The notes under the pieces: model-generated | Databases searched by the model: none | Seen by the model: only the letters and a program-made list of their open reading frames with translations | What the model was told of the DNA's origin: nothing | Made by a program: the position numbers and the translations under genes | Part shown: piece after piece, positions 58,669 to 64,000 of the stretch | Layout of the letters: every line of letters begins with the position of its first letter | Numbering within the stretch: position 1 is the first letter of the stretch | Assembly: GCF_023276435.1 (NCBI RefSeq) | Contig: NZ_JALLPO010000027.1 | Location: 62,857 to 126,856, forward strand | DNA from: Sphaerisporangium perillae | Lineage (GTDB): Bacteria; Actinomycetota; Actinomycetes; Streptosporangiales; Streptosporangiaceae | Length of the DNA stretch: 64,000 nt | Direction of reading: 5' to 3'

Positions 58669-60119
58669 CCGAGAGACCGACCACCACCACCGATGCCGGA
58701 ATCCCGGCGCCCAGTGACGAGTTCTCACAGTCCGTCGGCCCCAACGGACCGCTGTTGTTGCAGGACCACTACCTGATCCAGAAAATGGCGCACTTCAACC
58801 GGGAGCGCGTGCCGGAGCGGGTCGTGCACGCCAAGGGCGGCGGTGCCTACGGCGTCCTCCAGATCACCGAGGACGTCAGCCAGTTCACCAAGGCCGGGGT
58901 CTTCCAGAAGGATGCCGAGACCGATCTGCTCCTCCGGTTCAGCACCGTGGCGGGCGAGCTGGGCAGCGCCGACAGCGCGCGTGACCCGCGTGGTTTCGCG
59001 ATCAAGTTCTACACCGAAGAGGGCAACTACGATCTCGTCGGCAACAACACGCCGATCTTCTTCATCCGGGACCCGCAGAAGTTCTCCGACTTCATCCACT
59101 CGCAGAAGCGCCGGGCCGACAACCATCTGCGCGACAACAACATGCAGTGGGACTTCTGGACGCTGTCGCCGGAGTCGGCGCACCAGGTCACCTTCCTGAT
59201 GACCGATCGCGGCACCCCCGCCTCCTGGCGGCACATGAACGGCTACGGTTCGCATACGTTCCTGTGGTACAACGCGCGCGGCGAGAAGTTCTGGGTGAAG
59301 TACCACTTCAAGACCGACCAGGGCATCAGGAATCTCACCGGCGCGGAGGCCGACGCCATGAAGTCGGCGGACCCGGACCACCACATCCGGGACCTCAGCA
59401 CGGCCATCGCGAACGGCGACCACCCGACGTGGACCCTGCAAATCCAGGTCATGCCGTTCGCGGACGCCGCCGACTACCGGTTCAACCCCTTCGACCTGAC
59501 CAAGGTCTGGCCGCACGGCGACTACCCGCCGATCGACATCGGCACGCTCACACTGAACCGCAACCCGGAGAACTACTTCGCCGAGATCGAGCAGGCGGCG
59601 TTCGACCCCGCCAACCTCGTGCCCGGCATCGGGGCCTCCCCGGACAAGATGCTGCAGGGGCGGCTGTTCTCCTACCCCGACACCCACCGGTACCGCATCG
59701 GCCCCAATTACCTGCAGCTCCCGGTCAACCGGCCCAAGGCGGCCGTCCACTCCTACAACAAGGACGGCCCGATGACCTACCTCAACCCGGGCGACCCCGT
59801 GTACGCCCCGAACAGCATGGGCGGCCCGGTGGCCGATCCGGAGCTGTGGAAGGGGGAATCCTACGAGCTGGCCGGTGAGATCATCCGCAGCGCCTACATC
59901 CTGCACTCCCAAGACGACGACTACGGTCAGCCGCGGACGCTCTGGGAGAACGTGCTCTCGGACACCGACAAGCAGCACCTGGTCGCCAACATCGTCGACC
60001 ACGCCTCGGCCCCCGAGGTGACCGCGGACATGAAGGTACGCGTCGTGGAGTACTGGCGGAACATCGCCAAGGACCTCGGTGACCACGTCGCCACCGGCCT
60101 GGGAGTCAACGGGTCCTGA
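58665..60119 (+). CDS. katA: Monofunctional heme catalase
   Basis: A 484-residue clade-type small-subunit catalase that dismutates hydrogen peroxide. Active-site histidine is H55 in RVPERVVHAKGGGAYG, the distal asparagine is in YDLVGNNTPIFFIRDP, and the heme tyrosine is about Y337 in GRLFSYPDTHRYRIG. The NADPH-binding region and the C-terminal helices (VTADMKVRVVEYWRNIAKDLG) are complete. GAGGAA precedes ATG 58665 by seven bases. The upstream Fur-like gene overlaps by four bases but is broken, so catalase is probably no longer repressed by a dedicated partner. Confidence 0.95.
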   Translation: MTERPTTTTDAGIPAPSDEFSQSVGPNGPLLLQDHYLIQKMAHFNRERVPERVVHAKGGGAYGVLQITEDVSQFTKAGVFQKDAETDLLLRFSTVAGELGSADSARDPRGFAIKFYTEEGNYDLVGNNTPIFFIRDPQKFSDFIHSQKRRADNHLRDNNMQWDFWTLSPESAHQVTFLMTDRGTPASWRHMNGYGSHTFLWYNARGEKFWVKYHFKTDQGIRNLTGAEADAMKSADPDHHIRDLSTAIANGDHPTWTLQIQVMPFADAADYRFNPFDLTKVWPHGDYPPIDIGTLTLNRNPENYFAEIEQAAFDPANLVPGIGASPDKMLQGRLFSYPDTHRYRIGPNYLQLPVNRPKAAVHSYNKDGPMTYLNPGDPVYAPNSMGGPVADPELWKGESYELAGEIIRSAYILHSQDDDYGQPRTLWENVLSDTDKQHLVANIVDHASAPEVTADMKVRVVEYWRNIAKDLGDHVATGLGVNGS

Positions 60120-60217
60120 TCCCCCGTACTCACCAGCGAATCGGAACCTCCGGTCAGAACGTCATGGGCCACGGTCAGCACCTGCGGGTGAACCGGTCGA
60201 AGCTAGGACTTGCAATT

Positions 60218-60238
60218 CTAAGTTACAAGCTAAGTTAC
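60218..60238. repeat. Direct repeat CTAAGTTAC before the MarR remnant
   Basis: CTAAGTTAC occurs at 60218-60226 and 60230-60238, a 12-base step, directly before the broken MarR gene (ATG 60243). The flanking ACTTGCAATT makes the stretch AT-rich. It is likely the regulator's own operator or promoter. Confidence 0.5.
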
Positions 60239-60242
60239 CGGT

Positions 60243-60466
60243 ATGGAACGCAATCCGAGTTTCAACCTGCATGTGCTCACCGCTCGCCTGGACCGGGCGG
60301 CCGACCGGATCCTGCGGGCGGGCACGACGTGTCCTACAGCCGCTCCCTGGCGCTGACCCTGGTAGGGGAGCTGGGCGCCTCGACGCAACGAACCCTTGCC
60401 GACGGCCTTGGTGGGACCGAGCCTTCGGTGAGCCGCATGACCCGCGTCCTTGCCGCCGAGGGTTAG
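60243..60466 (+). pseudogene. MarR regulator, frameshifted and truncated
   Basis: The frame starts MERNPSFNLHVLTARLDRAADRILRAG, then needs a one-base shift near 60325 to continue GHDVSYSRSLALTLVGELGASTQRTLADGLGGTEPSVSRMTRVLAAEG, the dimerisation helix and DNA-recognition helices of a MarR protein. TAG at 60464 cuts it before the wing and C-terminal helices. Not functional as it stands. Confidence 0.65.
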
Positions 60467-60549
60467 GGCTGATCCTTTGCGGAGGCCGCTCTTTGACATC
60501 CGCGATCCTTCGGCGGCCGCAGAAGTAATCCGCTCGTACGGTCGAGCTC

Positions 60550-61203
60550 ATGAACATCGGGACACATCGCGACGCATCCACTGACCTGGCAGCCGACCAC
60601 GTGACCATCACGCCGAGCATCTTGTACTTCGGGACACCGGTCGTGTTGCTGTCGACCGAGAATGAGGACGGCTCGTTCAACCTCGCCCCGATGTCCTCTG
60701 CCTGGGCTCTCGGGCAGGTGGTCGTCTTGGGCCTGGGGTCCGAAGGCCACACTGGGCAGAACCTGGCCATCCGACCCGACCTGGTGATCAATCTGCCGCA
60801 GCCGCGGCAATGGCCGGCGGTAGAACGTCTCGCCCCGCTGACCGGGCGTGACCCGGTACCAGCGCACAAGCAGGGCGCTTTCCGCTTCGAGCCGGCCAAG
60901 TTCGCGGCCGCCGGCCTGCGACCTGAGCCTTCCGACATGGTTCGCCCGCCCCGGGTGGCTGAATGCCCGATCCAGCTGGAGGCTCGCGCCGTCCGGGTCC
61001 AGCCCGACGTCTCCGGTGAGTTCCTTATCGTGGAAGCCCGCGTGCTCAAGGTCCACGCCGACCCGCGCATTGTCATGCCTGACACCCAGCACATCGACCC
61101 AGCCCTATGGAGCCCGCTGATCTACAATTTCCGCCACTATTTCGGGCTCGGCTCCGAGCTCGGCCACAGCTTCCGCTCCGAGACACCTCGACCGGGCCGA
61201 TGA
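60550..61203 (+). CDS. Flavin reductase-like FMN-binding protein
   Basis: A 217-residue protein of the flavin reductase-like (DIM6/NTAB) FMN-binding split-barrel family: TPSILYFGTPVVLLSTENEDGSFNLAPMSSAWALGQVVVLGLG, PDLVINLPQPRQWPAVERLA, and FLIVEARVLKVHAD. The SSAWALG variant of the usual SSxTALS loop should contact FMN. It stands between the MarR remnant and the FAD dehydrogenase, on the same strand. It may supply reduced flavin or act as an oxidoreductase itself; substrate unknown. Confidence 0.85.
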   Translation: MNIGTHRDASTDLAADHVTITPSILYFGTPVVLLSTENEDGSFNLAPMSSAWALGQVVVLGLGSEGHTGQNLAIRPDLVINLPQPRQWPAVERLAPLTGRDPVPAHKQGAFRFEPAKFAAAGLRPEPSDMVRPPRVAECPIQLEARAVRVQPDVSGEFLIVEARVLKVHADPRIVMPDTQHIDPALWSPLIYNFRHYFGLGSELGHSFRSETPRPGR

Positions 61204-61404
61204 GCCCTTCCACGTCCGAGGACATCGCGATGCGTGATCGTCCGCGGCGGCCGGGCGGAACGCATCCCGGCCGGCGGAGGGGGGACCTCTACGGTGACGA
61301 GCAGCGACGGAGCCGGGGCTTGAATTGAATTGAGTTTAGTCTATTGTGACACGCGGATACCAACACCCCTCTGGACAGCCGATCCCTGACAGGAGGAGCG
61401 CCGC
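61204..61404. promoter_or_regulatory. AT-rich promoter region of the terminal redox cluster
   Basis: About 200 bases. GAATTGAATTGAGTTTAGTC (61323-61342) is the most AT-rich stretch of this end and holds tandem GAATT units; TCTATTGTGAC that follows is a possible -10 region. ACAGGAGGAGCGCCGC then leads to the GTG of the next gene, so transcription most likely starts here. Confidence 0.45.
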
Positions 61405-62745
61405 GTGAACGCAGAGGACGTCGACCTGCTGATCATCGGCGCAGGCATGGCAGGGCTGACCGCCGGTGCCCGCGCCGTCCGCAACGCACTGTCCGTGCTG
61501 ATCGTCGAGATCAGCGAAGACGTCGGCGGATCCGCACGCTTCGCCGGCTACGCCTGGACTGCCCCGAGCCGTGAAATCATGGATCAGCAGAATCCGCACG
61601 GAGAGGTCTCCCTGAAGCACGCCCTGGTGGACCGGTTCGCCGACGGCGTCTCGTGGATCCGCTCCATCGGCGTCGAGACCAAGGACGCGCAACGCGTCCT
61701 CAGCTTCGGCCACGGACACCAGTTCGACACCAACCACTACGTCGACACCTGCCGTCGGCTCATCCTCCAGGGCGGTGGTGAGCTGCTGCTCAACACCGAT
61801 ACCGAACGGCTGGTGGTCGAGCATGGGGTCGTGGTCGGAGCGGAGCTGAGGTCGGCCGATGGCACGCGGAGGGAGGTGCGAGCCCGCTCGACGCTCATCG
61901 CGACCGGCGGATTCCAGGGCGACCCCGGACTCCGGACCGCTCACGTGCACCCTCACGCCGACCGCATGGAGCTGCGCTCGAACCCCTGCAGCCGCGGCGG
62001 TGGCTACCGTCTGGCCACCCAGGTCGGTGCGGCCACCGGTTACGAGGACGCCGGCTTCTATGGCCACCTCATCCCGGCCGGCATTCCCTTCGCCGATCCG
62101 GCAGACTTCGTCGACATGTCGCTGTACTACAGCGAGCACGCACTCCTCTTCAACCTGAACAACGAGCGGTTCGTCGATGAGACGCTGGGCGACCACCTCA
62201 CGACCATGGCGTTGCTGGAGCAGCCCGAAAGTCGCGGTCTCCTCATCGCCGACGCCCGGGTGTTCCGCCACTGGATCGTCGGCTCGTACGTCAAGGGAGC
62301 CGTCGCCGTCGACAAGTTCGCTCTGGCGAGCAAGCGAGGTGGCCGCGTCGGACTCGCCGAGGATCTCGACGAGCTGGCCTACCTGCCCGAGGAATGGGGT
62401 TACGAGGGCAAGGCCATTCGCAACGGTGTCGAGCTGTTCAACGAGCGCGCCTCGGCAGGGCTCGAGCCGACGCCCGGCCGGGAGCTGGACCGCCTCCCGC
62501 TCGACGAAGCGCCGTTCTACGTCATCGAGACGGTGCCGGCCATCACGTTTCCGTTCCACGGCGTGCGCATCGACGACCAGGCTCGCGTCCTGCGCGAGGA
62601 CGGCGAACCACTCGGCGGACTCCTCGCAGCAGGGTCGGACATCGGCGGCCTGTGGAACCGCGCTTACGCCGGCGGTCTTGCCGCGGCTCTCGTCTTCGGG
62701 CTCACTGCGGCGGACACCGCCACGATGGCGGCGCCGCCATCATGA
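61405..62745 (+). CDS. FAD-dependent dehydrogenase, ketosteroid dehydrogenase/fumarate reductase-like
   Basis: A 446-residue flavoprotein of the fumarate reductase/3-ketosteroid dehydrogenase superfamily. The dinucleotide fold is [30 protein letters not shown], with [17 protein letters not shown] following, [12 protein letters not shown] as the second FAD strand and [29 protein letters not shown] at the C-terminus. Length fits the shorter branch of the family. GTG with AGGAGGAG upstream. It overlaps or abuts the NTF2-like gene and precedes an SDR; together they resemble a catabolic module for a hydrophobic ketone, possibly steroid-like, but that is inference. Confidence 0.85.
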   Translation: MNAEDVDLLIIGAGMAGLTAGARAVRNALSVLIVEISEDVGGSARFAGYAWTAPSREIMDQQNPHGEVSLKHALVDRFADGVSWIRSIGVETKDAQRVLSFGHGHQFDTNHYVDTCRRLILQGGGELLLNTDTERLVVEHGVVVGAELRSADGTRREVRARSTLIATGGFQGDPGLRTAHVHPHADRMELRSNPCSRGGGYRLATQVGAATGYEDAGFYGHLIPAGIPFADPADFVDMSLYYSEHALLFNLNNERFVDETLGDHLTTMALLEQPESRGLLIADARVFRHWIVGSYVKGAVAVDKFALASKRGGRVGLAEDLDELAYLPEEWGYEGKAIRNGVELFNERASAGLEPTPGRELDRLPLDEAPFYVIETVPAITFPFHGVRIDDQARVLREDGEPLGGLLAAGSDIGGLWNRAYAGGLAAALVFGLTAADTATMAAPPS

Positions 62746-62789
62746 GATCTTCCAACGCTCAACCTGCCGCCCTCGACAAGGAGTCACCC

Positions 62790-63170
62790 ATGACCACCGA
62801 GACGCCCCTCCTCGAAGCGTGGTTCGCCACGATGGACTCCGACGAGCCCGAACGCGTGCTCGAGAAGATCACTGACGACTTCCAGATGTCAGTGGTGTTC
62901 TCCAAGGGCGATTCGCGGACCGCCGAGTTCTGCGGCGACCGTGCGGGCCTGGTCGGCTATCTCGAGCAACGTGAGAAGAACGCGCTCGTCCATCACCTCC
63001 TCCGGACCGCAGCCGTCGGCGACGTCGAGCTGGGTCTGGGAACGGTGACGCGGGACGGGCAGTTCGAGGCGTCGTTCAACGTGACGGCGTTCGTGGAGCC
63101 CGCATCCGGCAGATGCCGACGACTGCTGATCTGCCGAACTCCTGAAATCGCCTTTCCACTGAGTGACTAG
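62790..63170 (+). CDS. NTF2-like/SnoaL-type small protein
   Basis: A 126-residue alpha+beta-barrel protein of the NTF2-like kind: LLEAWFATMDSDEPERVLEKITDDFQMSVVFS, AEFCGDRAGLVGYLEQRE and TVTRDGQFEASFNVTAFVEPASGRCRRLLI. AAGGAG six bases before ATG 62790 fixes the start; an earlier ATG at 62742 overlaps the preceding stop. Members bind small hydrophobic ligands and act as isomerases, hydratases or cyclases. In this cluster it may process the same substrate as the flanking dehydrogenases. Confidence 0.78.
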   Translation: MTTETPLLEAWFATMDSDEPERVLEKITDDFQMSVVFSKGDSRTAEFCGDRAGLVGYLEQREKNALVHHLLRTAAVGDVELGLGTVTRDGQFEASFNVTAFVEPASGRCRRLLICRTPEIAFPLSD

Positions 63171-63275
63171 CGTGCGCGAACCGCGCCGACCTCACGCAGC
63201 CGGGAAGTGGCGCATCTCGGTGCGAGTTGCCGTCTGCGCAGGCATGCGCCTTGCCTTATCGAAGGGAACGACAGC

Positions 63276-64000
63276 ATGACCGGGACCACCAACGGCAGAT
63301 TCGAGGGGGCGATCGCGCTGGTCACCGGAGGCGGATCCGGAATCGGAGCCGCAGTCGTCCGGCGGCTGGATCACGAGCAGTGTGCCGCGATCTATGTGGC
63401 CGACGTCAACGAGGTCGGAGCGCAGACGGCGGCCGCGACGACCAGGTCCGGTCACCCGGTCGCCCTGGACGTCACCGTCGCCGCCGACGTGGAAGCGCAG
63501 GTCGAACGGATCGTCGCAGCACACGGCCGGCTGGATGTTGTCGTGAACACCGCAGGAGTCGACGACCCGCGCGCCAAGGAGCGGATCCTGGGCGCCCAGC
63601 AGTCAGGCGAGCCGGTCGATGTGTTCCGCCACCTCGAGGACGAACAGTGGCGCCGGGTCATGGCGATCAACCTCGACGGGACGTTCCACGTCCTGCGTGC
63701 CGCGGTGCGTGCGATGATCCCGGCCGGTCGCGGCACCATCGTCGTGGTCGGATCGTCGGCGGCCTTCGACACGCTGACGGGCTACGCCCACTACGCCGCG
63801 TCCAAGGCGGGAGTACACGCGCTCGCGCAGTCGGTGGCCAAGGAGGCGGCGGCGTTCGGCGTACGGGTCAACGTCGTCGCACCAGGTCCCGTGGACACCC
63901 CCATGGCGGCTCGGACTCCCGCGGCCGTGAGGCAGGCGATGGCGGCGTCGGGACCGGTCGGGTACGCCTCCCCGGACGAACTGGCGGACAACATCTTGTA
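63276..64000 (+). CDS. Short-chain dehydrogenase/reductase (3' end beyond the window)
   Basis: A partial SDR, 241 codons seen. The cofactor motif is VTGGGSGIGAAVVRRL, the stabilising motif NTAGVDDPRA (variant of NNAG), the catalytic residues S (VVGSSAAFDT) and YAHYAASKAG, and the PG motif VNVVAPGPVDTPM. Asp in YVADVNEVG after the second strand suggests NAD over NADP. GAAGGGAACG precedes ATG 63276. The gene continues past 64000 with no stop seen. It belongs to the redox cluster with the FAD dehydrogenase and NTF2-like gene. Confidence 0.88.
   Translation, partial: MTGTTNGRFEGAIALVTGGGSGIGAAVVRRLDHEQCAAIYVADVNEVGAQTAAATTRSGHPVALDVTVAADVEAQVERIVAAHGRLDVVVNTAGVDDPRAKERILGAQQSGEPVDVFRHLEDEQWRRVMAINLDGTFHVLRAAVRAMIPAGRGTIVVVGSSAAFDTLTGYAHYAASKAGVHALAQSVAKEAAAFGVRVNVVAPGPVDTPMAARTPAAVRQAMAASGPVGYASPDELADNIL

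Overview
The window is chromosomal DNA from a high-GC filamentous actinomycete. I would guess the Streptosporangiales (Nonomuraea/Streptosporangium/Actinomadura-like), but no rRNA or tRNA is present to fix this. The support is the GC-saturated third codon positions, frequent GTG starts, RbpA next to separate Lnt and Ppm1 genes, an actinobacterial HelD-type RNA polymerase remodelling factor, an actinobacterial c-di-AMP riboswitch and a decayed contractile injection locus.

Layout. 1-5 kb is core-like: an MFS permease, rbpA, fxsA, and the lipoprotein/lipoglycan pair lnt-ppm1. 5.5-7.9 kb is a HelD/HelR-type helicase with a structured leader. 8.2-15.1 kb is one sugar operon: ROK regulator with its palindromic operator, an ABC sugar importer (binding lipoprotein and two permeases), a GH4 glycosidase and a BadF-type sugar kinase, closed by a convergent Lrp/AsnC regulator. 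15.6-19.2 kb holds a small secreted protein, a gutted histidine kinase, a D,D-carboxypeptidase, a 5'-truncated glycosyltransferase and a formylglycine-generating-enzyme-like protein. 19.5-26.6 kb is the most system-like block: five tightly coupled genes (SWIM-like zinc protein, 461-residue unknown, VWA, MoxR-type AAA+ ATPase, DUF5682-like giant protein), resembling the poorly understood yehL/M/P/Q set of E. coli.

26.7-33.1 kb is a wrecked phage-tail-like (eCIS-type) baseplate locus. It is cut by an inserted patch with a truncated TetR gene, a DUF308-like membrane protein, a gutted FAD oxidoreductase and an IS110-family transposase fragment. A cyclase gene is joined in frame to its last tail-fibre fragment. 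34-40.6 kb has a PadR/HAAS-type membrane protein pair divergent from a PEP-utilising enzyme across three identical palindromes, an expansin-like secreted protein, kptA, and a GH25 lysozyme behind a c-di-AMP riboswitch. 41-45 kb carries a zinc alcohol dehydrogenase, an SRPBCC protein, a DksA/TraR-like protein, a DedA protein and a chimeric remnant. 45.5-50.2 kb is a potassium-flavoured block: an APC transporter, a DUF4118/GAF protein and a KimA-like permease. 50.4-64 kb contains a PPDK-like enzyme lacking its PEP domain with a divergent HTH protein, a TetR with an extra C-terminal domain, a ThDP enzyme, a VOC protein, a multicopper oxidase, DUF4387, catalase coupled to a gutted Fur, a broken MarR, and a final redox cluster (flavin reductase-like, FAD dehydrogenase, NTF2-like, SDR) that runs off the end.

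A striking general feature is the number of broken genes. Several keep recognisable start and end but lack the middle (histidine kinase, FAD oxidoreductase, DUF6519 protein, Fur), and others are fused head-to-tail with unrelated genes. This suggests a long history of deletion and recombination in an accessory region, or possibly local assembly collapse. All functional calls are by recognition of sequence motifs without any database search.
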